A stretch of 64,000 bases of DNA, taken from contig CATNEN010000039.1 of NCBI GenBank assembly GCA_950097015.1, positions 3,794,001 through 3,858,000 of the forward strand. Reading direction: 5' to 3'. Source of the stretch: Macrostomum hystrix. Taxonomy: Eukaryota > Platyhelminthes > Macrostomidae. Below the pieces are notes generated by a model. That model made no database searches. It saw nothing but the letters and a program-made list of their open reading frames with translations, and was not told the origin of the DNA. Below are positions 1-12,159 of this stretch, piece after piece. Positions within the stretch are counted from its first letter, which is position 1; each line of letters starts with the position of its first letter. Made by a program: the position numbers and the translations under genes.

Positions 1-519
1 GCCTTCAAGGCCCCGGACAGTCCCGACTGAAAAATAATTTCTGGGATGGAACATCTGTGGAGTGGGATCTTAAATAAGAAAAATACAACTTCAGGAGGCT
101 GGAATGAGGAGTTCGAATTGGGGAAGACAGTTTTATCTGTCTGCGCCATCTTTTAACACCGCGAGGCAGGCGCATTTGCTGGCTCGGTTCCTTTTTTTGC
201 CGATTTTCTTAAACTTCGCAGCAGGAAACGGCACTTCAAGCTGGCTTTTCTATACAATGTTGAATGAATGCTCTGGAGGAGTTGGAAGTTAATGATCAGT
301 GCTTTGCTGGATTATCGTTGAATCTATTTACTCTGGCTATAAAGACAGTGAAACACTCGCAGCTATGGGATTCTGGCCTGGATTAGCAGGAAAAAGGCGG
401 CAGGCATTTATCGAGTTTTATTACGCTGCATAGACATGTGCTATGCTGTGCTGTCCTTGCTGTGCAGTTTGATCAGGAAGACGTGAAACTGGTAGAGACG
501 AGGCGCGGAAATAATCAGA

Positions 520-650
520 CAGGGGAGATATGAGACAGTGGAGATAGGAGACAGGGGAGAGATGTGATAGGGGAGAGATGTGATAGGGGAGAGATGTGAT
601 AGGGGAGAGATGAGACAGGGGAGATATGAGACAGGGAAGAAATACGGAGG
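520..650. repeat. ~15-bp purine-rich minisatellite
   Basis: Degenerate copies of a GAGA-rich unit of about 15 bp (gacaggggagagatgtgata-like). The reverse complement resembles the 15-bp repeat inside the hAT MITE at 40.56-40.87 kb. No MITE ends were found here, so a common origin is unproven. Confidence 0.6.
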
Positions 651-924
651 CGAGCTGTTTAAAGGGGCCTTTCGAGCACAGATTTCTAACTGATACCAAT
701 GCACATACGTTGCCGTACTTTACTCGAGTTTTAAATGAGCTAACTGTGCTGCATTCTGCACCCCAGTGCACTAGTGTCACTGGCGCCATGCACTTTAGTA
801 AATCTTGACGCGAGTTTTGACGCATTGTAAATCGCAGTCACTCGATCCCCTCTACATTTCAGTAACTTTCCGGCTGTAAATGAGCCAGCTGCAGATTCCA
901 CCGGCGCCACCGCTGGCTGTGTCA

Positions 925-927
<3 letters not shown>

Positions 928-966
<39 letters not shown>
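928..966. repeat. CTG trinucleotide run
   Basis: About a dozen CTG units. It gives polyserine or polyleucine in short reading frames, with no splice or start context to suggest translation. Confidence 0.85.
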
Positions 967-972
<6 letters not shown>

Positions 973-1497
973 GAGCTTGTCCCGACTGCGAAAGGGTAAA
1001 TGTCTAAACCTGATGATACAAGCAAGTTAATTTGCAGTGCAAAAATGCAGGCAATCGGTTTATTGCACATCAGCATATTGCACGTAAGCGCGCTCATGAT
1101 GAATTTAATTGCACTACCGGGGCTCGACCGTGAACATGTTAACACTTCAAAGCCCAGTTGAATTGCCAAAGACAGCTGGCTGGAAGCCTTCATATTGCTT
1201 GGGAATGCTTGGATGCGCAGGGGATAACTGTTGTCAGACCAGACGAATTGGCATGGACAGAATATTATAGACACCGAGAATTTCTGCCAGACAGATAGGC
1301 TTCCTGCGTGTTAGGCAGTGAATTAAACGGGCTTGTACACTCTTTGCATCGCCGAGGAGGCGGGGGAGACAGCCAGGCCGACGTTTTCTCAATGCCCTGG
1401 ACATTGCCAAAAATTAGGACGGAGACTCTTCGGTTCAGAAGTCGCTGAACCGGAGTGAGTGTGGGTTGCGTGCCAGGTCTGCGCAGCATCTGTTAGA

Positions 1498-1498
<1 letters not shown>

Positions 1499-1532
<34 letters not shown>
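1499..1532. repeat. CTG trinucleotide run
   Basis: About eleven CTG/GCT units, open in several frames, which explains the short overlapping reading frames here. Confidence 0.85.
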
Positions 1533-2171
1533 GCCGGACAGCGGAACTGGTAGGAAGCAGAGAGGAAGGAAGCTGCAAGTATCGTCCGCGCCCTTCCCAA
1601 TCACAACATCCCCTGCTGGGTGGGCCCGAGCCTCCCTACACTTCTGCCCCCTTCTTCTATATTCAGCTTAACTCGCCCTCTGTCGCGCACCTTGGCGCGC
1701 GCCTTACTTACCTGGCAATAGTTTCTGGGAAGCCGAGGTTGGTTAGTTCAGAAGCCAATCCTGCTGCCCACCTTCTTTGCCGGCCGTGTTCGAAGCCCGC
1801 CAGACATTATCTGGGCCAGACGCGGCTTGTCTTATAGGCTGGCCTTAATATTGCGCTCGTTTAATAGTAATAAGAGCGGCACTAAAGCCGGGATTCACTT
1901 ACCCAGAGCCTGCCGAGTGCTCCCACCCAGGTTCGCTGTCCACTGGCGGGCCACTGATCAACTCAGCTGATTAAAAACTTCTCCTACCTCCAAGCGCATC
2001 ATCGCAGACGATAAATTGTTATTGATTCATTCCGTCAGTCGGTTATTAACCGTCATCGAATCCCAACCTCAACACCAAGTCTGGTTGCTCACTTCAAGTC
2101 AGGCACAAAGGATTCTTACCTGTTTGCAGCAAGTCTTTCTTCTTTAAAGATTTATTGAACTTCGGTGCGGC

Positions 2172-5100
2172 ATGCAGTCATTCTTCAAAGGCATCGGCAG
2201 CTTTTTCGGCATTCGTCGATCAGCCTCGCAGCAGAATCAGCACAGACTATCGCAGCGGCAGCAGGGGCAGCAGGGGCAGCCAGTTGCGCAGCCGCAGGCC
2301 GGCGGATCGGGTGTGTCAAATTCAGACCCGCCGGTGCAACTGCGCCGGAAGCGGCGGGCAAGCGGAAATGATGAGCTGGGCGCTGGCGACAGTTCAGGAA
2401 TTAGAGCCAGCTCCTCCGCACCCGAGCTTCTGGAAGCCCCGGCGGAGGAGGACGCGGCAACTTTGCGCCAATCAACACTGGAGCAGATGGACCAGTCAGC
2501 GCTGCCGGAGCAGCATGTAGAAGATGATTCAGACGACGAAGGAACAGTCGGCAGACGGAGTGTCAGCAGTGAGTCGGATTCCTTAGATGTACTTCCGGAA
2601 AGCTCTATGAGCAGCCTTATTGACGCAGCCGATTTGCTGGTTGGTCGCAGCGATCGCTTTGACACGCTAAAGTTTGTCGAGGAATGCAGCATCGGCTCGG
2701 AGTTGGATCGCGACTGCCAAGAAGTTGGCGGCCTTGATCAGCTGCCCGATTCGCTGGATCTGCGCAATATGGATAGCGCCATGTCGCCTCCTGGCGGCGA
2801 AGAGCAGTCCTACAGATCACTAGACCGCATATTCGACGAAGTGGTTGTCGACCTTCGGCCTCCGGGGAAGCCGAGAAAGAAGGCCGGGCCAGCGAATCGC
2901 CTGCAGGTGCCGAGTAGTCGCCTCCTCGACAGCCGACTGGGCAGCGGCAGTAGCAGGCAGCTGCAGCTGGCAAGCAGTCCGAAACTTGCTCATTTGAGGC
3001 CGTCCAGTCCCAAGATTCCAGCTGCCGGAAGTCGTCCCAACGTCAGGGGCCTCATCACTAAAGATGCTAGTCTAAAGAAGAGGCTCAAGCGAGACCTATT
3101 TGACGATGAATCAAAGTACGCAATCGACTTTCAGGCGGAAGGGGCTGCATCGTCACCGTCCAAGATGGTCGTGTGCCAGCCAGACGCTAGACAATATACC
3201 AATAACCCTGATAAGGCTGCAGCAAAGCCCATGAAAGCAGCTACAAATCCGCAGGTAGAGTCTCCCGCACCTGAACTCCTGCGTGTATCCGGCAACACAC
3301 CTGAAAAGCTGTTGGATGAAGTTCGTGGCGATGCTTTTAAAGCTCCCAGCAGTGAAGGAGCTACCAGACCTTTATTATTTCCTAAAGCACACGAAGCAGA
3401 GGCTTCCAAAACTTCTGTGGCACCTGACCAGACACCGCATTCCTGTCTAGCAAAGCCCACAGAAGAGGAAAATGTAGTTTCTCGTGCTGGTGTTGCTGCT
3501 GAACATTCGTCGGAGGAGACAAGTGCAGTGTCTCTGGGCAGTCTGGGTTTGTCTGAGCAGTTTACTGATCCTGCGGAAAAGAAGCCATGCTCCAATGCAG
3601 CCCGACCAGATGCCGCTCCCAAAAACCCCGATGCTGCTGAAGCCATGTCTCTCATTTCGTCGGAGGACGAATTCGAAATGGTGAGCCCTCTTGAAGTGGA
3701 CCCAGTTGCTGATGGCGAAGCGACAGATACAGAGACCAACGATTTACCCGCGCTTTCTCATAGTGACGAAGTTTGTGTGCCATCAGAAGACGATCCCGTA
3801 GGTCCTGAGGCAGCCGATAACCGTACTCATTCAACGACATCTTCAGGCGCCTTAGGCGATGAAAGTAGTCACATTCCTACGGAAGAACACAATGTACAGT
3901 CCGATTCTTCAACCGATTGTACTGAGAGAGAAAAAAGTCTTTCCGGGTTAAGGGTTGCAATTCAAGCAAGCAATTTTCTTCCGATATCGCATAATGACAG
4001 TGCGGGATCTAATCAGCAGGTTGACCTGGACAGCTCAGACTTGCATCAGGACAGAGACAATGCTGAACAAGAGCTTCCAAATGCAGACGAGAGTACTCAA
4101 CTCGAATCGCCTGCAGCAGATGACAACACAAAACTGGAACTGCCTGCAGCTGGTGACAACACAAAACTGGAATTGCCTGCAGCTGATGACAACACAAAAC
4201 TGGAACTGCCTGCAGCTGGTGACAACACAAAACTCGAATTGCCTGCAGCTGATGACAACACAAAACTGGAACTGCCTGCTGCTGATGACAACACAAAACT
4301 GGAATTGCCTGCAGCTGATGACAACACAAAACTGGAACTGCCTGCAGCTGATGACAACACAAAACTGGAATTGCCTGCAGCTGATGACAACACAAAACTG
4401 GAACTGCCTGCAGCTGATGACAACACAAAACTGGAACTGCCTGCAGCTGATGACAACACAAAACTGGAACTGCCTGCAGCTGATGACAACACAAAACTGG
4501 AATTGCCTGCAGCTGATGACAACACAAAACTGGAACTGCCTGCAGCTGATGACAACACAAAACTGGAATTGCCTGCAGCTGATGACAACACAAAACTGGA
4601 ACTGCCTGCAGCTGGTGACAACACAAAACTGGAACTGCCTGCAGCTGATGACAACACAAAACTGGAACTGCCTGCAGCTGATGACAACACAAAACTGGAA
4701 CTGCCTGCAGCTGATGACAACACAAAACTGGAACTGCCTGCAGCTGATGACAACACAAAACTGGAACTGCCTGCAGCTGGTGACAACACAAAACTGGAAC
4801 TGCCTGCAGCTGATGACAACACAAAACTGGAACTGCCTGCAGCTGATGACAACACAAAACTGGAACTGCCTGCAGCTGGTGACAACACAAAACTGGAACT
4901 GCCTGCAGCTGGTGACAACACAAAACTGGAATTGCCTGCAGCTGATGATAGGGCTCAATCACAAAAGCCAGCAGCGGATGACAGCGCTCAATCAAAACAG
5001 TCTGAAGAACTGCGTGGTGCCGATGAGCCGCAGCAGCAAAGTCATGAAGCAGAATCTGAAGCAGAGCCACAGCCTGAAGCAGAGCCACAGCCTAAATCTG

Positions 5101-6929
5101 AGCCACAGCCTGAATCTGAGCCACAGCCTGAAGCAGAGCCACAACCTGAAGCTGAGCCTGAAGCTGAGCCTGAAGCTGAGCCTGAAGCTGAGCCTGAAGC
5201 TGAGCCTGAAGCTGAGCCTGCAGCTGAGACTGAAGCTGAGCCTGAAACCGAGGCACAACCTGATTCTGAGCCACAGCCTGAAGCAGAGCTACAGCCTGAA
5301 GCAGAGCCACAGCCTGAAGCTGAGCCACAGCCTGAAGCAGAGACACAGCCTGAAGCAGAACCACAGCATGAAGCAGAGCCACAGCCTGAAGCAGAGCCAC
5401 AGCCTGAAGCAGAGCCACAGCCTGAAGCAGAGCCACAGCCTGAAGCAGAGCCACAGCCTGAAGCAGAGCCACAGCCTGAAGCAGAGCCACAGCCTGAAGC
5501 AGAGCCACAGCCTGAAGCAGAGTCACAGCCTGAAGCAGAGCCACAGCCTGAAGCAGAGCTACAGCCTGAAGCAGAGCCACAGCCTGAAGCAGAGCCACAG
5601 CCTGAAGCAGAGCCACAGCCTGAAGCAGAGACACAGCCTAAAGTAGAGCCACAGCCTGAATCTCAGCCACATCCTGAAGCTGAGTCACTGCTTGGAGCTG
5701 AGCCACAGTCTGACTTTAAGCCCGAAGCTGACTCACAGCCTGAAGCTGAGCCACAACCTGAATCTGAGCCACAGCCTGAATCTCAGCCACATCCTGAAGC
5801 TGAGCCACAACCTGAATCTGAGCCACAGCCTGAAGCAGAGCAACAGTCTGAAGATAAGCCACAGCCTAAAGATAAGCCACAGCCTGAAGCTGAGCCACAG
5901 CCTGAAGCAGAGCTTCAGCCTGAAGCTGAGCTACAGCCTGAAGCTGAGCCACAGCCTGAAGCAGAGCTACAGCCTGAAGCAGAGCCACAGCCTGAAGCAG
6001 AGCCACAGCCTGAAGCAGAGCCACAGCCTGAAGCAGAGCCACAGCCTGAAGCAGAGCCACAGCCTGAAGCAGAGCCACAGCCTGAAGCAGAGACACAGCC
6101 TAAAGTAGAGCCACAGCCTGAATCTCAGCCACATCCTGAAGCTGAGTCACAGCCTGAAGCAGAGCCTGAAGCTGGGCCACTGCTTGGAGCTGAGCCACAG
6201 TCTGACTTTAAGCCCGAAGCTGACTCACAGCCTGAAGCTGAGCCACAACCTGAATCTGAGCCACAGCCTGAAGCAGAGCAACAGTCTGAAGATAAGCCAC
6301 AGCCTAAAGATAAGCCACAGCCTGAAGCTGAGCCACAGCCTGAAGCAGAGCTTCAGCCTGAAGCTGAGCTACAGCCTGAAGCTGAGCCACAGCCTGAAGC
6401 AGAGCTACAGCCTGAAGCAGAGCTACAGCCTGAAGCAGAGCCACAGCCTGAAGCTGAGCTACAGCCTGAGGCTAGCTCAGGTCTGATCGATACCTCGGTA
6501 GACCCACACTGCTGTCAGAGAAATGATGAAGCAAATGAAATATACGGCGCAACAATCGGGCACAAAACGGCTGACAGTTTGGCTGACGGCTCGTCTGCGC
6601 TCGGCGATGAAAGCTTTCCAGTAGGGCAAGACGAATCTGGCGTTGCTGCACAGAAGGCTGAAAAAATCCACTTGATGGAAAGTGCACGCGGCACAGATGG
6701 GATGGACGCGGCGCTCCCAGAGGCCCGCGTTAGATCCAACGCAGGCAATGAGGTGGTCGGGGGCACTTCCACTTACAGCAAGTCGCATGGAGACAACATT
6801 CCACTGTCGGCAGGAAGCTCAGCTGAATTGGCGTTGCAGTCTGCCTCGAGAACTCCTCTAGACGACACGGATTTGCCCACTAAGAACGATGCCTGTCCGA
6901 CAGCCTCAGGTCTCCCCGGAAACCAATCG
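2172..6929 (+). CDS. Gene A, alternative first coding exon 1a (long acidic repeat form)
   Basis: Starts at ATG 2172 and reads 1586 codons to a consensus donor (tcg|gtaagt) at 6930, ending in phase 0. Read-through past the donor meets a stop at 7017-7019. The N-terminus ([19 protein letters not shown]) is a short aromatic/basic segment that could bind membrane. Residues 30-640 are Ser-, Pro- and acid-rich with no recognised domain; a basic patch (KKRLKRDLF) lies near 300. Two coding minisatellites follow: about 25 copies of [11 protein letters not shown], then a long QPEAEP-type run. Phase 0 matches the IQ exon at 11273, so I infer this is an alternative 5' exon of the same gene. It could instead be a separate gene with unseen 3' exons. 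The exon is real or strongly constrained: every repeat unit is 3n bp and the frame stays open for 4.8 kb. Function unknown; likely a disordered scaffold. Confidence 0.65.
4106..4950. repeat. Coding 33-bp minisatellite ([11 protein letters not shown])
   Basis: About 25 head-to-tail 33-bp units within exon 1a, each encoding the 11-residue unit [11 protein letters not shown] or its D-to-G variant. Most differences are C/T at a Leu codon (silent) or A/G at the Asp/Gly codon. No indels break the frame. The very low divergence points to recent or ongoing unit turnover. Confidence 0.9.
5050..6475. repeat. Coding 18-bp minisatellite (QPEAEP)
   Basis: Roughly 75 units of 18 bp encoding six-residue repeats such as QPEAEP, with variants [18 protein letters not shown] and QPKDKP. 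A segment with the rare motifs [13 protein letters not shown] and [10 protein letters not shown] occurs twice, about 492 bp apart (near 5692 and 6184). This shows a segmental duplication inside the array. The frame is intact throughout. Confidence 0.9.
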
Positions 6930-9835
6930 GTAAGTGTCGCTTCACCCTCAAGCAGTCTTTCGCATTTTCTGTCTGGGTGCAAGGGACATTTTCAACTTAT
7001 TTTACCAAAGCCCTTGTAAAGTGAAAGCTAAAAAAATACACGCACAATGTTTGCTGCTGACTTCGGTTCCTAAGGGCCTTCTAGATTACTGTCTTGGGTT
7101 ACTGCCGTTTAGTACCAACGGTCTGGGTGTGTACGAAAGGCAATAAGAAAAACCATTTAGTCAGTACTGTATCTTCGAGCACAAGAAGGTGCATTGTATA
7201 TATATTCATCCTGTCTGACATTTTCTAGTCAAATATTTCAGCCCCACAATAGCCCTATTGTAAAAACGCTTAAAGTACTTTGAATAGAAGCATGGCTTCT
7301 ATAGCTACTATTGTTTGGTGGTAAGGTTATGACGTTACCCTGCACGCAGATACTATCTGTGCCCTGAACTAAAGTACCTGAGGAAGTAATTACCCGTTCA
7401 CTGGAGTGCCTGAGGAAGTAAATTACCGATGCACTGAATTACCTGAGGAAGTATTTACCGATGCATTGAAGTACCTGAGAAAGTAAATCACCGATGTGCT
7501 TAACTACTGGAATGAAATATTTTGTCAATGCACCGGGGCTAAAGACGAGACAAGGAGACATGAATCACTGTAAAGTACTGTAGTATCCCTAGTTTCCGAC
7601 CCTTTAGCGCTGAGGCCGTGTATGGTACTATAAGTACTATATACGGGTCCTTGCTGACCTGCGCGGGGCACGAGGGCTCACAATTTCCCGGAGTCGGGGC
7701 GTCAGGACGCTCCCACACAGTCACGACCCGCGTCGGGACGCAAGGGCGTAGGCTGCCTTCGGCGAGGCATTGGGACGCGCAGGCTGGCTTAACTAATAGG
7801 TCTACGGTAATCCCCTACCAATTCGGCGTCAGGACACACGGACCCTTGCCGGTGATGACGGATTGGCTGACTCTTATATTAGATCTTATGGTTACAATTC
7901 TCTTAACTCAGGCAGGCGTATAGGAGAGTGCAGATAATAGAAAATTGTTGTTTTGTGGCGAGCAGCGGCGCCAGCGCGGGTAGTCGGGCCTGGGGTCTGT
8001 GACACTGCGCCTAAATAGGCCACAGCGCACAGGCCGACTCAAGCCCCTCCAACCCCACCACCCCAAAGCCGCCTGCCCACGGCGCGCCCTACCCCCCTCC
8101 CAACTAATCGCCCCCGCGAGAGCACAAAGAGGGGTGACACAGACGGTGGCCGCAGCCAATCAGATAAAGTGGAGGAGAGAAAGTGCGACTAAGCGAGACA
8201 AAAGCAATAACAAGGGTGAGCTAAACGGGCAGGTGCACTGCACCGCAAAGTCAAAGTACAGCAACACACGAGTACGAGCGTACAGCACAACAGTACCAAA
8301 CAGTAGAGAAATTCCACCTAGTCATGCAGAAATTAAAAACCATTAATGAAATAGTCTGAATTAAAACATCGACTCTAGGCTAACATAACATCTAGGACTG
8401 TTTCACACTATTCGAACAGTTGTTCTGCTGTCTGTTATTTAGTTAAATGTATCGTAAATGCTATCATTTATGCATTTGTTAAGCAACAAACTAATACTGG
8501 GCTTGCACAAAGGCTGGCGTTAATTGCTGACTGACATAAGCAAATCGCAGCGTCTCCTCTAGCGAACCAATCTGTAGCAATCTTGTCTTCACTTGCCTGT
8601 TGTGGATGATGTTACGAGCGTATACTGCTATATGCACACAAGCTGTAAATGCAGATAGATTAGGCCAAACAACTTTACCGAAAAATGCGAAATACACAAT
8701 ACGTATGTACACTTGTGTGTACACTATACATGCGCGATCTACGAGTAGTTATATACATGTTTATGTAAAAAATGTTTGACTGTGCTACTGCTGTACGAGC
8801 CATGCAACTAATTAGCCGTTTCTCGCAACTAATGTTCTCACCAAAATCCACTAGCTAAAAAGGTTTCTTAGCACTAAGCAACAACAGGAAGGCGGAGTTG
8901 GAAAACAGAAAGCAAACACCTGGTGCAAAGTGTGGCTTGTGTTGTGAAATTGTATGGCCTCTCTGGCCTCTGGATCATGTCTGGGTTTATCTATCATAAG
9001 ATTGTTCAGCCTGGGTCCGCCTGTATATCAGTGTTTTATACGAGTATTTATTTTATCAATTAATATTGTGCTTTTTTCATTAGGTCTTTCGATTCCAAAA
9101 CTATTAGTTTTAATTTATTTTATTAGCTTGGGTTTGGACTCGCTCGGTTGGCCGAGTCAATCAGGATTCAGGAAAGAAGAACAAACACAAACAATCGACT
9201 AGCTTGGGGTGGGCTGTTTTGAACTTTCCTTCTAATGATAAAAATAACGTTTTGTAAAAAGTCTTGGCTAGGATAGGCTCTATGTTGATTTTGTAGAATG
9301 TACATTCTTCTAAAAACTTCATTGGGCAGCCGTCTGAGATTTCTCCGCTATTCTAGCTAAAGCTATAGTGGGCCAGAGCAGTGCACGTGGCTGAATGTAC
9401 ATTGCTCTAATAAAGCTTGTCGGGGGAGAGGGGGGTGGTGGGTGACATGAGGGGTAAGGGGGTAGAACTTAGAGGGCCCTTTTTCGGCTTTTATACACCC
9501 TAAACAAGAAAGCTTATTCTGTAGCGGCCTGCATGTGTGCACAAGACCAAAACGGAAGAGCTTACTAAATACCGCATGAAACCAAATTCATTCACTTCAT
9601 TCACTGCCTTCCACTAAAACAAGCTTCGGCAAAAGATTGCAGAGATTTAAATTGCGACCACCCCAACCCTCCACGAACTTGGTTTCATAAATCTCGCCAA
9701 CTTTTAAAGCAGCGAGTCTCTTGCTTGTTACTTCAGCGTTGACAGTTGCAAGCGACGGAAGCAATTAAGGGCGTAAACACGCAACGCATTATTATTATCC
9801 AAGTGTGCCAAGTCTGATTACACTACCCAGTCACC
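6930..9835. other. Intron / putative promoter region upstream of exon 1b
   Basis: Contains a ~32-bp repeat at 7366-7505, a GC-rich stretch at about 7640-8170 with a ccaat motif (around 8155), and AT-rich unique sequence. No exon is recognised. If exon 1b has its own promoter it should lie here, but no diagnostic core element is clear. Confidence 0.4.
7366..7505. repeat. ~32-bp minisatellite, four copies
   Basis: Four degenerate copies of a unit containing cctgaggaagtaaattaccg, spaced 30-33 bp, within the intron. Confidence 0.75.
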
Positions 9836-10579
9836 ATGCTTGGCTGCTTCGGACAGCGTAAGAAGAAAGCAAAATCTAGCGGCAAGCAGCCGATTGAAAA
9901 GGCACAGAAGGATGCCAACGATGACCCGCCGAGGCAGCAAGCTCAGCCTCAGCCTCCTCAAAAGTCAGCTTCACTAGCCGCGGAAGCTAGCACTACAAGC
10001 AACAAACAGCAGCAGCAGCCGCAATCGAGGCAACACGAGCAGCCAAAGCCAGCTGCTGTCGGCGCTAATGCTGAAGCGCAGCCAGTGGTGGAGGTAATTA
10101 CACTGGCCAGAACGCAGAGTTTGCACCAGGAGGCGCCGCCAGCTTCTGCTGGCAGGCAGCAAAACCAGCATGGAGCTGGCGTCGGTGTGCGCAAAGCAGC
10201 CACCTTGGGCCGCTACGATTTTCTCAAGCGCTACGATAGAGACGGCGACAATGACAGATGGAGCTCTCTCAAGCGTCAGTATCTATCGCCGAAGCCAGCC
10301 AACGGCGATACTATGGATTCGCCCATGTCGCCAACAGATCAGCAGGAGCTGCTGCCATCATCGAATCCGCGTCCACCGCCGCTGCGGGTGCAAGCTCTGC
10401 CGCCGCCGAAACTGCCGCTAAGTCCCGGCTTCCTAGCCAATGCCAGAAGCCTGCCAAGGCAATTCTCGCCACCCTCAACTGTTGTATCGCCGGTGAAGTT
10501 TTCTCATTGGTTTCACGATCGCAAGACCAGGGAAGAGGAGACCAGGAAGGAGTGCCAGGATCGCGAGGAGAGGATGCAG
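9836..10579 (+). CDS. Gene A, alternative first coding exon 1b (GAP-43/igloo-like N-terminus)
   Basis: ATG at 9836 (context caccATGc) opens 248 codons to a donor at cag|gtgctg (10580), phase 0. The N-terminus MLGCFGQRKKKAK pairs a Cys with a basic cluster. This is the arrangement of palmitoylated GAP-43-type proteins; palmitoylation here is inference. Residues 30-130 are Gln/Pro/Ala-rich, residues 175-205 hold proline-rich SH3-ligand-like stretches (PPPLRVQALPPPKLP), and the exon ends in a charged segment (KTREEETRKECQDREERMQ) that would continue into the IQ exon. The frame stays open to a stop at 10777, but the sequence past 10580 loses this character. Two other phase-0 donors (10595, 10706) are possible. 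Confidence 0.65.
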
Positions 10580-11272
10580 GTGCTGTTGAGGCTGGTTGAA
10601 AACCTCCATACCCAGCTCTGGTTGTATTCACATTTTCATATTACGAGTATAAACGTTCATCTTGTCACTTGCAAGGCTAAAAACGACTTCCGTAGCAAAC
10701 TTAAGGTAGCTTGTGACGGAGAGGTCACGAGTTCGTACAAAATCAGTCCAAAAGGAACCATTTGTGTCCATGAGTAAAACACTTGATTCCCTAGTGCTTT
10801 AATTCACCCAGCTGTAAAATGGGTAGCAGCACCAGCTAGATTATAAATTGAAGTGCTTGTGACGGCTTCCCCGGTCCACGGACTGAAGCTGTACACCTGG
10901 CCTAACTGGCGTAGGTGTTTTCATCCAACTTTAGACTTCCGAAGGAAAAAACATGGCATCGATTTTGTACCCAATGAATTAAAACTTGTGCATAACTGAA
11001 CTTGTAAGTAGCTAAAACACGATGTTTAAATATTAAGTTCTTTTGTGCTCATTGTGCTCGAGCCGTAGCTAGTATAGCAGAGAATTATTCGCCTTTCAAG
11101 TACACAATTAGCGCCGTGAAACTTTGCTTGTCTCGAACGACTTCAACTGCATGCGCATTTTGTTTAGCATCGGTTTGTTAACAATGTTCGCTTATCTTAT
11201 AATGTTTATTTGATTCAATTTCCCACGGCAATTTTAATTTTGTAATAAAAATCTGAATATCTCTGAATACAG
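10580..11272 (+). other. Intron between exon 1b and the IQ exon
   Basis: AT-rich unique sequence ending in the acceptor tctctgaatacag at 11272. Nothing else is recognised. Confidence 0.5.
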
Positions 11273-11389
11273 AAGATCATCGAAGGCCCGACCCAGCAGC
11301 AGAAGGAGGACGCGGCGGTGAAGATTCAGGCCGGTTTCAAAGGCTACAGGCAAAGACTGGCCTTTAAGGAGAAACAGGCCGAACAGAAG
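11273..11389 (+). CDS. Gene A, exon 2: first IQ motif
   Basis: Acceptor AG at 11271-11272 and donor gtgaac at 11390 bound 117 nt, exactly 39 codons, phase 0 at both ends. The peptide contains EDAAVKIQAGFKGYRQRL, a good IQ motif (IQxxxKGxxxR) of the AAVKIQAxFRG type seen in neuromodulin, neurogranin and Drosophila igloo. IQ motifs bind calmodulin, here probably including the calcium-free form. The exon was found from splice sites and sequence; it has no start codon of its own. Confidence 0.85.
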
Positions 11390-11510
11390 GTGAACAATAT
11401 GAATTATGCTTTTTCTGTGGTCTAGACTTAGTCAACTGTTGTTAGTAGTATTAAATAAGGGCCTAGTGCTATTTTCGAAGCTATTGCTAAATTTAAAATA
11501 AACTTTTCAG

Positions 11511-11849
11511 CGGATTGAAGAGGCCAGAGAGAAAGAGAAAGCAGCTGCCGCCGCCGCCGCTGAAGCTGCTGCCGCCGCTGAAGCTGCTGCCGCCGCTGAA
11601 GCTGCTGCCGCCGCTGAAGCTGCTGCCGCCGCTGAAGCTGCTGCCGCCGCTGAAGCTGCCGCCGCCGCTGAAGCTGCCGCTGCTGCTGAAGCTGCCGCTG
11701 CCGCTGACGCAGCCATCACTTCCGGTGAAACTGGCTCCGACTCCTTGAATGTTGAATCGTCAAAGTTGATTCACCAGACAGCGACACCGGAGGTGTCTAC
11801 CACACAGCAGGATGACAGTGCGGGGATAGAGCTTGAAAAATCCGATATG
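11511..11849 (+). CDS. Gene A, exon 3: Ala/Glu repeat
   Basis: Acceptor at 11510 (cttttcag) and donor gtgagt at 11850 give 339 nt (113 codons), phase 0 on both sides. It starts RIEEAREKEKAAAAAAAE, continues as about nine EAAAAA units (an 18-bp coding repeat, 11535-11705, probably one long charged helix), then a Ser/Thr-rich acidic tail ending EKSDM. The helix follows directly from the IQ helix of the previous exon. The exon can splice in phase either to 12160 or to 23850. Confidence 0.8.
11535..11705. repeat. Coding 18-bp Ala/Glu minisatellite
   Basis: Nine to ten tandem copies of an 18-bp unit (gaagctgctgccgccgct) encoding EAAAAA, with silent GCC/GCT changes and no frameshift. Confidence 0.85.
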
Positions 11850-12159
11850 GTGAGTTATAATTCCAAATTTCTTTTTAGTTTTATTCACTCACGGATAATC
11901 ACCCAAAATATCAATACCTCAGTGATTTCTTATTTCTTAACAGCATTATTCTAATTGAAATAAGTATATAATTTTTATTTATGTAAATATGTATATATAA
12001 TATATAAGCTTATCTAAAAATTGCAATTGAATCATAGATACAAAATTGTTAAACTTTTAAATAGATGCTCTCTACTAGTTTTAGCTAGTTAAAAATATTC
12101 ATTCTCAAACGCAAACAGAACTGATTGCTAGCCTATTGTTTCCCTAACCGTTTCAAAAG
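11850..12159 (+). other. Intron between exon 3 and the acidic terminal exon
   Basis: AT-rich sequence of 310 bp. The acceptor chosen is ccgtttcaaaag at 12159, which keeps phase 0. An AG at 12216 also keeps phase 0. The AG at 12188, after a good pyrimidine/CTG tract, does not. Confidence 0.5.

Larger units (their letters stand above)
1..2171. other. 5' flank of gene A, no firm gene
   Basis: Frame 1 is open from the first base and stops at 28-30 (reading AFKAPDSPD then TGA). It could be the last codons of a plus-strand gene lying to the left, but nine codons cannot prove that. A purine-rich repeat of about 15 bp (gagatgagacaggg-like) lies at about 520-650. Two CTG trinucleotide runs lie at 928-966 and about 1499-1532. 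The rest looks like intergenic or 5' UTR sequence. No exon with good splice sites was recognised. Confidence 0.4.

Noticed and set aside
421-825. Minus-strand frames with ISPLSHLS repeats, possibly a second hAT MITE
   Set aside because: The frames come from the 15-bp purine repeat, and no CAGGGGTCGGCAAAC-type ends or target duplication flank it.
4009-5088. Minus- and plus-strand shadow frames over the coding 33-bp repeat
   Set aside because: Only the frame from ATG 2172 continues into unique sequence on both sides and ends at a good donor; the others are by-products of a 3n repeat.
6930-7019. Extension of exon 1a to the stop at 7019
   Set aside because: A consensus gtaagt donor at 6930 keeps phase with the IQ exon; the 30-codon read-through is typical intron.
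10580-10777. Extension of exon 1b to the stop at 10777
   Set aside because: Composition changes abruptly after 10580, a phase-0 donor sits there, and joining to the IQ exon makes a sensible protein.
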